A model generated the notes under the pieces. That model worked only from the letters and a program-made list of their open reading frames with translations, was not told where the DNA came from and searched no databases. Of a stretch of 64,000 bases of DNA, positions 1 to 13,531 are shown piece after piece. Position numbers and translations under genes: made by a program. The DNA lies in NCBI RefSeq assembly GCF_910592395.1, contig NC_088317.1:7070001-7134000 (forward strand). Direction: 5' to 3'. Position 1 is the stretch's first letter. Every line of letters starts with the position of its first letter. This DNA is from Lineus longissimus. Its lineage: Eukaryota; Nemertea; Pilidiophora; Heteronemertea; Lineidae.

Positions 1-739
1 GAAGGAGATACGATAGTAAAGTAGGCTAAGTCGACTACGCGCATCATTCGTGAGATATACCTAAATTTGTTTTTGAGAAAAAGGGACCTTTTTGACTTCT
101 GACATTTGAATGACATGGCACCTTTAGACAAACTAGTTTACACAAAGCGTTTCCAGGTGCTTGAACATGTAACACCAGGAATTCATGTTAAATATTTGAG
201 GTTGGAAATAATTTCACTTTTAAAAACTGAAAATACCAACTGGAGATGAAATCACAGAAAAGAAATGACCAGCTCCCTTGCTTCCATGATACCCGAACTG
301 GCACAAGACACTGGCAGAATACGTTAATCACTCACCATATCTGTGTAAATCTCACTTAAAGTTCAAACAGAACATTTTCAAGATGCGTTTTTCAATTTTA
401 CTGAAGTATGATAATTTTTCTGGACATACTGCTATAAGGTACATATTGTCAAGTATTATTTGAGCCATATGCCGTTGGCAGAATTCCATTATCTTGGAAA
501 CCCAGCTGATAAATCACAAAAAAGGTTTTTATGAATTATTTTAAAATTGGAATTGCTTTTCCAATTAAATTGCTATATTTCTTACGACAAACCACACTGG
601 TGATTGAGATATGTTGCAACTCTCTACTTGTCAAGAAAAAAAAAGATTGCCCGGCATAAACTTTGAGAAATCGATCGAAGAAACTTGACTGTCCATGACA
701 GAATTATCATGGCTGGTTGCTCAAAAATTTAACACACCT
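1..739. other. flank, nothing recognised
   Basis: A/T-rich sequence with no coding signal or repeat I could name. Confidence 0.5.
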
Positions 740-1715
740 GAGTCTTGCCATGAGAAGTAGGTGAAATAAAAAAATCTGGGTATCATGTGTTGTAGTCTCA
801 TGAGCAGTGTCCACAGTAAACATTTCAAGATTTCAGCTAGCATAATCCATTGGACAGCAAAAAGTAGTTTTTCCACATGAAGCGCCCCCTGGGGCCGAGT
901 GTAGTTCGAAAATCGTCTAAACTGCCAAAAGGCACAATGGCACTAGAAGACCTTCAAACTACCCACAGATGAAAAGCCTAACCTCAATAGCTATGAAGAT
1001 ATGCTCCGGAAAGCATGGAATTACGGTCAATATAGGCTATTTGACCTCTGTGACCTAGTAAAGAAGGTCAAATCCAAAACCCGGGTATTATGTGATGTAG
1101 CCTCATAGGCAGTGTCCACAGTAAAAAATTCATGATTGTAGCGCGCATAATTCCCGATATAGATATGTTGCCAAAAGTAGTTTTTCACATGAAGCGCCCC
1201 CTGGGGCGAATATCGTCAAAAATTTAAAAAGGTACAATGGCACCGTAAGAGCTTCAAACCACCCAGAGATGAAATGCCTAGCATTTATGGTTACGGAGAT
1301 AGGCTCAGGAAACCAATTACGGTCAATTCATGCTATATGACCCCTGTGACCTTGAAAAGTAGGTCAAATCAAAGACTCAGGTATTATGTGATGTAGTCTC
1401 ATGAGCAGTGTCAACCGTAAAAATTTCAATATTTTAACTGTATAATTCATGAGATATAGCCAAAAGTAGTTATTCTCATGAAGCGCCCCCTGGGGTTGAG
1501 CGTAGTTCAAAAATCATCACAACTGCCAAAAGGCATAATGACACTATAAGACTTTCAAACCACCCAGAGATGAAATGCCTAGCATTCATGGTTACGGAGA
1601 TAGGCTCAGGAAACAAGATCAACAGACAAAAAGACGGACACGCCGACGGCAAAACGGACAGGCGGCGCCCACCTCGACAATACCCCTCTGGCCTTAATGG
1701 GCGGAGGGGTATAAA
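740..1715 (+). repeat. tandem-core repeat element with hairpin tail (three ~300-bp units)
   Basis: Three diverged units, each with GAAGCGCCCCCTGGGG (near 880, 1191 and 1480), followed by phrases such as 'cttcaaaccacccagagatgaaa' variants. The tail has a gacgga-rich stretch and a hairpin, TACCCCTC with GAGGGGTA, at 1681-1711. The design (tandem core, then hairpin end) resembles Helitron-related non-autonomous elements such as 'pearl' or HINE; the class is inference. Confidence 0.6.
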
Positions 1716-3510
1716 GTAGAATTTGCTGACTGTCTGTATGGAAGTGGGCCTACCCTGTAGGTCAATCCCTACCTTAATAGTAAACAGACAGCCCCTTTAG
1801 AGCTTTCTAAAAGAGACTTCTTGGCCTCAATTCCTTGTGTGTCAAGATGTAGTCTATCAATGGGCTACGGGCATCCTGCTAGGTGGTGCTGACAAGGGTG
1901 TGATTTGTCAGGCAACTTGTCCCAAATGAAAATGGGCATAAATCAAATCGGGCTATTTCGAGCAAGTGCTCCGACGTAATCATTATCAAGGGTCATGCCT
2001 GGCGTAGTGAGCAAAACTGGTGGTTTGTTGCAATATGATAGAGCAGTTTTAGGGCTTCGAGCATGAGTGGCCAGGCGACTTCCCGTGCAAGGATCTCTAG
2101 TACCAAGGTAAGTGTTCATTTCCATTGCTCATCTTCCTTCCGGAGATCAGGCAGTACGGTGAATCAGATGCCTCTTAAAGTGATACTATGATGTGATTTA
2201 CAACTTTGCGGAAATACGTCCGTTTTTAATTGTTGATCACAAATGTAAAGCTCAAATTTTCCATTTTTGATTAGATTTATTATAAAATCGCTTATTTAAT
2301 CGCATCAGACTGGCCAACTGCCGAAGACGTTTTGAAAAACCAGCACTAAGTCACGTGACCTCATGACGTCACAACATGAACAAGTCAGACCATTGAGTAT
2401 TTTCCTATTCGCTCTAGGAAGAAGCTATATCCGCAGTAGTTCGCGTACGCTCAGGAAAATCTAATGAAAATTAAATGAGGTCTAAAAATAGTTTTAGGAA
2501 TACATGTACCATTATTATGACGTCAGCGATGGAATTTCCTGGTTGGACTTAGGAAATTTATGATGAAATGACTAGGACAGTGGACTTGGGGGAGGGGCCG
2601 TCCCTTCCCTTACTTCGTTACTTCGAGATTTTTTCCAAATGTGCTGGAAGACCTCCAACGGCAGACGAATTTGGAGTTGGTTCTCGAAGTTGTGTTCCGG
2701 CGGAGCATCAGGAGGAGAAGATGAACCACCGGCTGGTGACCATTGACTCGAACTTTATGGTAACGGCCTGGTTCTTTGATAGGGTCAGGCCAGGGGAAAA
2801 CCCCCAACACCTTCAGTTTTGCTGGTGTTGCCGCAAAACATCACAGCACAACGCCACCCGACAACCCTTTTCTTCTTCTTCTCCATAATCTTCAGTTCTT
2901 ATCGTCTATATATTGTGTAAGGACAGGATGGAATGTCAATGGTCAATGGCAGTTGTAAATAAACGAATGAGATTTTTTTTTTCGCGGGAATGTAAACCAC
3001 CGCGAAAATGTTCATGTTGTGACGTCATCAACGAAAACGTCGTCGGCGTAGCAGGACTTCAACGGCAGCGAAGCGAGCCGTCTGGGCGGGATTAAAACCA
3101 TCAATTTCTAGAATATGTGCATTTCGATTCGAAAACCTTACTGATTTATGAGAAAGTGACGTAGTCATTTGTCAAAAACAGCTAAAACATTATAAGGTGA
3201 AATTTGAAACGAGTTACCCTTTAAATATTCAGTTGAGAGCTGAGCGTCAACAAGGACATTATTACTATTACCTCTTTAAGCAATATTGGGCGATGGCCTT
3301 CTCATCAGCACCATGTTATTTTCAACAATTACAAACCCACATATACTTGACCATTGGTGCTGAAAGACTGCCTGTTACAAACTACTGTATCCACAGAAAT
3401 ATTTGGAGCAGCTAACCTTTAGCTTTTAGCTCCGTTTATAATGGATGCATAGCCTAGCTGTTTTGTTTCATACTTTTATGGAGGAGGGCTACATGTCTAA
3501 ATGGTTCATG
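1716..3510. other. flank, no confident gene
   Basis: Contains short open frames on both strands at 2568-2888, of unknown nature and without family motifs, and stretches of CpG-containing sequence. I see no splice-consistent gene. Confidence 0.4.
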
Positions 3511-4590
3511 CCCATTTCGCCTTGTCTTTTTTCGCCTTTTCCCATTTTGCCTTTAAAAAATATACATTTCGCCTTCTCCTATTTCGCCTTTTCCAATTTT
3601 GCCTCTTCCCAATCCGCCTTATTCTATCTCGCCTTTGTCTTTTTTCGCCTTTTCATTTTTCGCCTTATGCTATTTTGCCTCTGTTTTATCTTACCTTATC
3701 ACAAGTTGCCTTATCCATTCTTGCCTTCGTCTCAGTTTGCCATTGTCTTAATCTGCCTTCTCCTATTTCACCTTGTCCTAATTTACCTTTGTCCTAATTC
3801 GCCTTCATCCTATCTCGCCTTTACCCGCCCCGCCTTTGTATTATTTCGCCTTCTTCCCATTTCGCCTTCTTCCTACTTTGCAACAAACTTGGTGTCTTTA
3901 CCCATGTTTGTTGAGTCAATCTTTCATATGAAAGTGTCTTCAACAGTGTTGAAGGGCTTCTAGGGTCCATTCGGGGGTACCCGCAACCAAAACCCGGTGG
4001 ACATTGCCAAAATTACAAGTGTAGATAACTTCTCAGCCATTATAGTCATATTACATTACATACCATATTACAAAAGACTTTTGTCTCTTTTACCCATGTT
4101 TTACCCATGTTTGTGGGGCCAATCTTTCATATAAGAGTGTTTCCACGAATTATGTTTTGGTACCCTACCCAAGGCTGTTGCTTAATTACCAATATTTTCA
4201 AATCTTCATAACTTCTGAACCATCTACATGTAAGCTTACATGTATCTCCAGAACCAACTTTTGGATTGATAAAAGGCGAGGTGAGATATGGCGAAACGGG
4301 AGAAGGCAAAACGGGAAGAAGGCGAATTGACATAAAGGTCAATCAAGAAAAGGCAAGATGAGATAAGGCAGGATGGAACCAAGGCAGAATAGGACAAAGG
4401 CGAAATAAGAAAAGGCAAACTAGGATGAGGCAAGATGAGAGGAAGGCGAGTTAGGAAGAAGGCCAATTGGAACAAAGGCGAGATAAGACGATGGCGAAAT
4501 CGTAGAAGGCGAATTGAGAAAAGGCAAGTTAGGAGAAGGCTAAATGGGAGAAGGCAAAATTGGATAAGGCGAATAAGGTTAAGGCGGAAT
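3511..4590. mobile_element. foldback-like element with minisatellite arms
   Basis: The left arm (3511-3870) is an array of ~14-17-bp units built on TTTCGCCTT. The right arm (4271-4590) is the same array in inverse orientation (AAGGCGAAA). The ~400-bp centre has an internal direct repeat (TACCCATGTTTGT...CAATCTTTCATAT near 3899 and 4100). Inverted arms made of short tandem units are typical of Foldback/Galileo-type elements. No transposase is seen. Confidence 0.5.
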
Positions 4591-5864
4591 GGGCAGATAC
4601 CGTCTAAATGAGCTAATGAATTGTACACGGCATGGTCTGAAATTGATTCCAAAATCTCACTATGTCTAGTGTTGATGCGAATAACTCAGTTTAAGAGAGA
4701 ATGAGGTATTTCTATTTGAAATCTTGGAGGCTTTTTGACATTTTCCTTTTTATTACAGTGTACATTGTGACCGTGTATGAGCCTTGGTATTCTACAGTAA
4801 ACTAGGGCAGAAATCTAGAGCATGAATTTTTTTCGTACGGTGATAAGTACTAACACGCTGTGAGTTGCATTGTTCGGGATTCCCCTTCTCCAGTTTTAAC
4901 CTCGTGATGGGATTTTTTGCCTTGGTGAGTTTTAGTCCGTGTTTTACCCCAGTGTTTTATCTCTCCTCCGCCTTCATCAGCCTCACTAGATGCGACCCTC
5001 GAAGCCAACATCCAGAAACACGGGTTTGTAAGTCTCCAATGAATGACTGCAGCATATGCTGATGGCCAACGTTTCTTTAGAATTTGTTCTTTCACTTTAA
5101 AACATCACTTTACAAAATCATATGCTGGTAGGCCATATCTACAAACACATTTTCACAGACTTTTAAAACGCATCTTATATGTACTAAAAAGGAATATTTT
5201 CAATCAAAAGGAATAACTTACTTCAACCTGAAGAGAGGAAACAATCAGGGTAAAATTTCTAATGAGAGTAAAACATATAATTTCGTACAACAGTTTATCA
5301 TTTGGCTTAAAACATTTTATTTTTCTTGCATCTAGCCAAAACTTTCACATGTGCGCATGACTTCAAAACTTCAAAAACAACGATGATTATGTTGAAATTC
5401 TAAATCAAAGTGATCATTTTTCAAATTACGTTATACAATGTATCATCCCACTGATCATTTATTATCAAATATACACAATTCCAAAACGGGTGCCGTCTTA
5501 AAACATACAAATAGGTGGCAAAAATAGATCACACACAGGAAAGCAGTGCTTAACAATATCACAATGGAAGGGACAATCTTCAGTTAGCTGTTGGAGAGTG
5601 GGCAAACAGATGGCATGCCAGATCATTATTCATGCGTCATTTGCAGTCAAAGAAGGTGGTGAAGTATCGTAAAATTTATGATTTGTTTCTCAAATACATC
5701 GATGTCAAAATTTCGTCAAACCGATTTCCACCTTCCCAACAAAAGTTTCTGAAATCAACAAACTAAAGAGGAAATTATTTTTATTCCTTACAACATTGTC
5801 CAGGGAATTCTCCATAGCCTTTTTTTAAATGAAGAATTAGTGAAAAATTGCATGAAAAGGTAAA
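4591..5864. other. flank, nothing recognised
   Basis: A/T-rich; overlapping short frames near 4850-5095 have no recognisable motif. Confidence 0.4.
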
Positions 5865-6262
5865 TACTGTAATCTCTTGCCATTAGCGACCGATAGGCAT
5901 TTTGCAAGCCATTTTGTCAGGGTCATATTGATAGATTGCTACCATAGTACCGCCTCCAAACTTCAAATTTCTAAAGAGGTATACATGTAATCAATAGCAT
6001 GAGCTGGTAGAATCGGCAGTGCTATGTAGTGATCCAATATGACATTAATTTTGGTAACAAGACAGCGCTATTTGTGTGGGGTTATCTTCTTTAGAATACG
6101 GAAATTGATTTTCAATATATAGGGCACTATGCCTCACAACCTGGAGGAGGCAGTCGTCCCTTTCATGCATCCACCTCAACAACAAGATGACGTCAGGCCA
6201 TTCCTGCTTATTTGGGATTGATGTCACGTTCACCTGACTGAAGCAGTTTCAATGGTGTATCG

Positions 6263-6416
6263 TCATTTCGCCTACAGCCATTTCGCCTACAATCATTTTG
6301 CCTATAACCATTTCGCCTATTAGTCATTTTGCCTACTAGCCATTTTGCCTACTTGTCAACTCGCCTACTAGCCATTTCGCCTACTTGTCTTTTCGCCTAC
6401 TAGCCATTTCACCTAC
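6263..6416 (+). repeat. minisatellite arm, CATTTCGCCTAC units
   Basis: About ten ~15-bp units of CATTTCGCCTAC(T/A)(A/G)(G/C)C. They are inverse-oriented relative to the array at 6889-7088, with ~470 bp between. Related to the 3.5-4.6 kb arrays (shared TTTCGCC). Confidence 0.75.
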
Positions 6417-6888
6417 TTTTACTGCTATTTTTGTTTTTTTATGAATTGGAAGGAAAGTAGGACTTTCTGGATATTTGTATTGAACAGAGGTGGTTTGAGG
6501 CAAATTTTTAGCTGGCAGATAGGAGTACGGTCACTATACATTAGCAGAAAATTAGTTGGTTTGCTTGTGTTGTGTGACACACTTTATAGTGATCCAATTA
6601 ATCCAGTAATTAATCCTGTAACCAAATTAGAGCTTCAACAACAACAAATTAGTGTATGATGATTGGGACTCTTAAATGGAAATGGGATACAATCCTCTGC
6701 TACAGTAGGCCTACATAGGGCCAAACATATATTTTTGACAGATACCAAATAAATGTGGTGGATTTGCAAATCCTCTGCAACAGTAGGTATAAGGCCTGAT
6801 AACTTATATTTTTTACTGATACTGGTATCAATATGAAGGATTTAAAACAAATATATTCAGAATCATGTGAAATGGCATTTTCTGTATG

Positions 6889-7088
6889 TAGGTGAAATGG
6901 CGAGTAGGCGAAATGGCGGGTAGGCGAAATGGCAGGTAGGTGAAATGGCAAGTAGGCGAAATGAGAAATAGGCAAAATGGCAGGTAGGCGAAATGGCTGT
7001 AGGCGAAATGGCTGTAGGCGAAATGGCTGTAGGCGAAATGGCTGTAGGCGAAATGGCTGTAGGCGAAATGATTGCAGGCGAAATGGCG
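6889..7088 (+). repeat. minisatellite arm, GTAGGCGAAATGGC units
   Basis: Array of ~15-bp units including five near-perfect GAAATGGCTGTAGGC copies at about 6979-7053. Because 15 bp is a multiple of three, the array stays open and adds repeated MAVGE to the start of the following reading frame. Confidence 0.8.
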
Positions 7089-7089
7089 A

Positions 7090-7544
7090 TAAACCGTTTC
7101 AATACCAATCATAGAAAACAATGGCGTGCTTCAACTGATTCCCCTGGATGCACGTCTATTGTGCAACCACTGGACGTTTCCGTAATTCACAGTTACAATG
7201 TGCATTTACGTATCCTCTGGCGATTATGGAAACAGCAGAATGCACCACCAGATGGAAAGTGTCCCCAAATATCTCTACTTCAAATTACAGAGATGGTTCG
7301 TTTGGCTTTGGAACAGGTCTCCGAGCAGGTGATTGCACATTCTTTCTATGCAGCACGCATCGGTCGTCAAAATGACACGGTCCCTGCAGAACTTCCTGGA
7401 AATGATGATGATCAACATGACAGTATTGAATTCTATGACATTCCGGAAGAGGTCGAATTCCAGCCAGATGATGATGATTCTGATGATGAGACTTTCATAG
7501 GCAAAGAGCTGCTAACATTTCCAGTCCCAGGTGTAATTCAATAA
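7090..7544 (+). pseudogene. pogo/Tigger-type transposase C-terminal fragment
   Basis: Open frame with PGCTSIVQPLDVSV, the hallmark block of DDE_1 transposases of the pogo/Tigger/jerky group (usually PxxTSxLQPLD). It is followed by a helical stretch (LRILWRLWKQQ) and an acidic tail (DDDDSDDETF). The N-terminal DNA-binding domains and earlier DDE residues are missing; upstream the frame runs into minisatellite. Lies inside the 5865-8029 element, so it is most likely that element's own remnant. Confidence 0.75.
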
Positions 7545-8029
7545 AGAATGATAGGGTGAATTTGATCAACTCGACTTTCTTCTTGGTTCCCCCCCCCCGA
7601 CGTTCCTCCCATACGCCAACTCTTCACATTAATTTTTGACTATTCAGTGTTCGAAGGGTTAATGACTGTAATTTTCATCAGGAGGGCTATAATGACGAGA
7701 ACGATGAGATCAAATCTTTCAGTGACCCCGTCTTGACCCGTCAAGGGTTAATGTCACTCCACTAACCTGGACTCTGCGCCGCCAGATGCGTAGTGACTGT
7801 CACCCTTGAATTACCCCCAACAGGAATAACAACCCTTGCCTGTTTAATCATGAGCGGTGGGCAGTGACCTATTCCACAGAAGCTGACAATAGGCCTATTG
7901 AAGGCCTTTACGAAGGCAGTTCCGGCGGTACATATTCTGGTCACAAGATCTATTACTGACCTATGATTCACGGTAAGGTGTACACTGTTCAAAAAGCCTA
8001 TCGGTCGCTAATGGCAAGAGATTAGAGTA

Positions 8030-11000
8030 TCTTATTTTGCACTCCGACAGAACATATCTGCATCAAATCAATGAGAAGGCAAAATTAGGACCTGACCAGC
8101 AATCAAACCTTGGACCTCTTGACCTGACAGGCACTGGTGCTTCTGACAGTTCCTACATTTATTAGAATGCTTCAGTACGGAGGATTTACATAAGAAGCTG
8201 GAATGCCATCTGATCTCATGCTACATGTGCCACAGCCAGCTCGAAACCTAACTTCATACAAAATTGGACTGAACCAACAATACTGCATCAATTTGCTGTT
8301 TGAAAACATGCCTATCTAAAATGATTATTTGTACCAACATGCACACGAAGAAAATATCCTAACTGCCTACTCTATGAATGACAATCATGCCAACTGACTA
8401 TTCCAGAGGCACAAACACTAATATCGAAGGAAGCCTATAGGCAGGAGCCAGGTACTGTAGGTGTCTCCACCATCTCACAGCACATTCAACAACAATTCAT
8501 GCTTGGACCAGTAGTTCTAAACGTAATATTGGTTAAAATTTACAATCCCCAATCGGAAATGACGTATTTTGATTGCATTTAACTAATGTATATATCCATT
8601 GAACAGTGGCACTTCTTTAGTCATCCGATGACATTTTTTTGGGCTGTGAACAGGGAGTGTAAACTCGTTCCGAACTATTTTTATCACTAATTCACCATGA
8701 CCAATTTGATCTGTTCGCTCTGCCTATAGTCCCCCTTCAGCAGATTTGAAATGCTCTCCAAAGTTCGAAGCCAAATCCACTTTCTCGAAAACAAAAATTT
8801 ATTTTTTAGATCTTCCATGGCTCTCAATACTGGGAGAAGTTGTATTTAAATACTGGGAGAAGTCTATCAACTCTGTGCATAGGAAAACATTGTCAACAAA
8901 TTTTTTTTGCATGGTACTGAATAAAATTTGGCAAAATAAGTATGTGATATTTACAAATAACCCTAGACATAAAATATACTTGTCTATACGTTAAATCTAA
9001 TAAGTTTTACTACATTGTTGTATAACACCTTGCGAGCAATGCACTTGTACCATTGTAGTCAGATAAAATGCATTAGGCCTCGTTTTAGCCTAACAAATTT
9101 TGTTATAAACATAATTTATGTAACTGCCAGGGTGAATATAAGATTTGGAACAAATAAAACATTTGGATAATACAGAAATCTAGCCAAACATAGATTTATA
9201 TGTTTTTTTTGGAAAAGATCTTGATATCTCAATATTGAAAGTGGTTGTCTCAGCAAGAACATTTTGTCAAAATCATTTCAGCCAAAGCTTTGGCGAGATG
9301 CCTGACACCAATACTGTATAAGACAGAGATATTCTTGTGTCCTTAATTTTTGTGTTTTTTGACATTTACAGATATTCACAAAAATACATGGCCGTGAAAA
9401 AACCCAAACTAATTAAATTGCTGTTAAAGGGTTCTCAAAAAAACTTAACTAGAATATGCAAACATTGCAATTTCACAACCCCGATGAGTAAAATGGCCGC
9501 AAATATTTCTGGTTTACTGTACCTAAGGGTTTGGTTTCAATTCATTTTAGCATCTGACCAATATTGAGAAAGCAGTGTACTGGTAAATGGACAAATTGCT
9601 GAGTGACAGCAAGATCTAGTCTTAATGAATTTTTAGTGAAAGATCTAGAGAAAAGACAAAATGCACACTCTGTTTGTTATAGCTCCCGATTTTGAAATAG
9701 TAGCCTTCACCAATGTGGCCCGTTGGCAACCAGATAGTTGAAAATCATGAGAACAACAGCCAAATGCACCATATTGAACTTGATATTTACCCCATCACCT
9801 GGCTAATTCCTTTTACGAAATGAGCTAAAAAAGCTCTCCCAGCAATGGTGTCCCATAAAATGTGAAATGATCTCGTCTCTTGCCCCTCTTACTATCAAGC
9901 CAGATCCAATAGTCTCCAAATGCTGAGCCTGCATTCTTCGGTCTCACGCATGCAAAGAAAAAATTCAACCTCAAAATGCCTTTATGAACAGGAAGAAACA
10001 TAATACATAGCTCACGTGTGGTGAATTCTGGAAAGATTTTGCATGACAACGTGATCATCAACTGGTGAATTAGAAACCAGAGGGTTGAATTTCTAATACA
10101 ATAATTTTCTTTTCTGATTTAAAAATCTTCAACAATTTTTTCCTTACGTGGATACAAAAAAAACACATGGTTCTGAATTAAGATTATCTGTGAAAAATAC
10201 ACAGCTGTTGAAATATGTATTTAAAGGTAGAGAAACACAAAGCCTGTAAGAACACCATTTGCCGGCTTTTCTCTAAAAAGAGAAAGTAAATGGACATACT
10301 GAGAGTGAGGTGCACTGTCCTCTGGTATCTTATGTGTGCTATGATATTGATCATACAGGTGGTCATGTGAAACAAATTTCAAGTTCATAGCTTTAGCGGT
10401 TAAGAAACATGCCATATTTACGCCAATTGACCTCTGTGACCTTGAAAACGTATCCTTGCTAGGGGAACCTACCATTCTGCACATGTATTCAGCTAGATAA
10501 GGGTATAACAAGTATTTACATAATTAATGCTGAAATACAACAAAGCAACAAGTAATCTGAATATAAACATGACTCGATGTTCACACCCGTAAATCAAATA
10601 CTGGTTCATCAACAAATTTGCTAAATCACAATCAATTTTACAGGAAAATAATCAAAATTCTTGTCGATAAAACCATTGGAATTATCAGAGATCATCCACT
10701 GCTTTAATATTATACAATGTAGCTAATATTCTCTCCTATTGAAGCAATTGTCAGTATGTCCACCACCACAGGGACCTAGCCTTAATGATGAACATCTAGA
10801 ACCTAGAGGGAAACGAAACAAAATCAGATATCAAATGGAAATCAAAATATCAAATTGAAAATGAAGTTTGACAACTGACATCTGATATCCGACTAAGTTC
10901 ACAATGATGCCAACATGCACCTAACGGACTAGACAGAAGTACTGTTCTCATAATTCCCAATTTCCTTGCATGTATTTTTGATGAGTTTTCTTCATTTCGA

Positions 11001-13311
11001 GGGGAGCATTTTGCTGGTTATATTTTGTTTTGAGGAAGCGCTGTTGTCCCAAAAACTGACCTTCCTTGCAAAATATGTCTCTAAAATGTTTGTTTTTGGC
11101 CAAATTTAAAAAAAATCAAAGCAAAAATGATGATCTTTTAATGTCTGCTTTCAAACCCTATTGAGAAGGCAAAAAATACCGAAATTTCCCTAAAATCAGA
11201 AATGTTACATCCCTGAAATGTATGTACTGGGTCCAGAGATTTGGGTGGCGGAATACACAAATGCTGCAATAGGAAAACTATGATAATTCTGCCCGAGCAC
11301 CACTGCCGCAGTAAAATCCCTGGCTTTGGTGAAGCAGCCATTGGGCCACCAGTGATTTTCAGACCTTATTGATAATGTGCACACCTAAAAATTTATTACA
11401 AATTTTATCGTCAAATTGTGCCCAAAATTTTCTCAAGAGTAAAAAAACTCTCTAGCCATATCGAAAAATTGCCTTGAATGCAAATAACAGAATTTGCACA
11501 TGACAATGTACCCTCTATCACTTTTCTATACATGAACATGAGCAACAATTATATTATTTTTGTCTGTGCCACAAGTTAATAGAAATTAACCAGAAACCAC
11601 ACATGCCAACTTTTAGAATAAATGTTAACCAATAGTCACAACAGCAACACTGAAATCTATATTCAAGTGTATTATTTACATCACTGAAACATCTCAAATT
11701 CAATTTTGAACAGGTGGCGTAGGCTTTCAGAATAACATCAACTTGGACGCCTAAATCAAGTGGAGCCTACACTTCGATGGAGCCTTTGCTTTGATTGCGT
11801 CATCTGCACGTCCGCTAGTGCACAAATAGTTTTACCTCATGGTATTTCAACGCAAAAACTAAACCTATAGAGCTCATACACCACATTATCACCTTGACTG
11901 CCAACCTCAAATTTTTCGCCTACACCATTTGCCATAGCTTTTGCACAGTAGGTTGGCAACGCATAAGCTGTGCATATAACACACATTGGGGCTCACTCTT
12001 CACCTCTGGAGGTAAAAACCTTCATTCAAATCTGCTTGTAACTGGCACAAGGATAGAGTATGTCAAAAGGGTTTGCTAACTTAGTTCGGCACTGGTGAAA
12101 ATCACGAGTATTGAATTGATAGAATAGGGGCCTACTGTGGAACAGAAAAATTTTGCTTGCAGAACATTTTCCCAAAATTTGCGACTACAGTAGGTCATGT
12201 TTGCGAAAATCTTCTCAGCTAGTATTCCATGTCATTGTTGCCATGTTTCCACAGGGGCATTGCTTCCAGCTCCGCCCTAGTCAAGGTGAATAAGGAGACC
12301 CCATCACCCTCCGTATAATCACACACAAACGTCACACCTATTGAAGGACTTTCACCTAACTAACACCAATATTTGTTAGCTTTAGGATTAATTACTCGAC
12401 AGATTGAGTCTCGTGAAGATAAAATTGATTTTAGTAAACTAAAAAACATCTGCTCCAATACACTAAGAACACTATTTCAAAATAGACAATTTAATTTTTT
12501 TGGAAAGAGGTTGCCTTCCAAAACAATTAACGTGACTGACATTGACAACTTGTACCACGAGTAAACTCATAGTTGGCAACCTGCATGAAATGCTCAAGAT
12601 TTGAATAAAATGTTTTTCTTCCCCAGTAAATGAAGAATGAGCCTTCATAACTGTTCTTTTATGACTATTCTGCCTTAACAATACAATATGCATTGGTTGA
12701 TGCTAGAATGATAAGGTGACACTAGAATCTGTTTCCCTTACTGCGAGTTAACTAACTCGTAGAGGTAAAGGAACTTGTAGTCGGTAGTCAAAGTGTTAAC
12801 ATGGGGCAAATGATATCAATATCAAAGTGTTATCATTGATTTATACAAAACAATACTCATTTCAAATTGAATTCAGATCGAAGAGCATGTACATAAATAT
12901 AACCTTCAACAAAAAGAGATAATAAAAGTGTTTGTAATTTTACACTTCATATCATTCTTTGATAACATGGCCTGCAAAATCATGAACAAAACCTGATTAT
13001 ATTGCCATTTTCTTCAGGTTTTACATTGTTTAAAAATATACAAGTACATGTACATGTACATTAATTGTTGCACGATATACATTTGTGCCGCAGCCATCCA
13101 GATTTGTACACTTTAGGTGTACAATCTGAACTTTTTGGGTCAGTTTTACACAAAATTGTATCAATTGTTTACCAAAATGTGATCTAATCATATCCAAAAA
13201 GCTTTGAAATAACGATGATTTGTTTTAAACACACAGTTTGTACGTCTTCTGTTGCAATCTTACAGCTTTATGTCAGCGATAGAACACTTTACTTAATTGA
13301 CTACTTAATTA
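8030..13311. other. flank, mostly unrecognised
   Basis: No supported gene. A fragment of the 'gccccctggtggcc' repeat family (GTTCATAGCTTTAGCGGTTAAG, then a 'cctaccatt' phrase) lies at about 10360-10500. A 'ctactgt(g/a)gaacagaaaa' MITE-like fragment lies near 12130-12260. Confidence 0.4.
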
Positions 13312-13471
13312 CAGTAGAACCTCTCTATTAAGGACACCCTTGGGACTGACAAGTACTGTCCTTAATAGAGAGATGTCCTGATTAAAGAGGTCAAATTGAA
13401 TGAAAACACACAATTTGGGACCAAAACTATTGTCCTTAATAGAGAGGCGTCCGCAAAGAGAGGTTCTACTG
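13312..13471. mobile_element. pogo-type MITE (CTCTCTATTAAGGACA family)
   Basis: 160 bp starting CAGTAGAACCTCTCTATTAA and ending GAGAGGTTCTACTG, with TA at each end. Related copies occur at 18523-18700, 56413-56570, 56765-56942, 58536-58616 and 60110-60247. Confidence 0.75.
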
Positions 13472-13531
13472 TAATAGTGACAGCCCTGCATGCCAGAAAT
13501 AAGAAAGTTATCTTATCCAATTTGAGTTCAC

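Larger units (their letters stand above)
5865..8029 (+). mobile_element. pogo/Tigger-like DNA transposon (2.2 kb, degraded)
   Basis: Terminal inverted repeats match: CTGTAATCTCTTGCCATTAG at the left (from 5867), and the reverse complement CTCTAATCTCTTGCCATTAG at the right (to 8027), continuing through CGACCGATAGGC. TA flanks both ends, the target site of this superfamily. The interior holds the C-terminal part of a DDE transposase and a pair of inverted minisatellite arms. A separate nested insertion cannot be excluded. Confidence 0.7.

Noticed and set aside
2568-2888. 106-codon plus-strand frame
   Set aside because: Overlapped by an open frame on the other strand; neither has family motifs.
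3445-3963. 172-codon plus-strand frame rich in Phe/Pro/Ser
   Set aside because: Translation of the TTTCGCC minisatellite arm; low complexity, no start context or partner exons.
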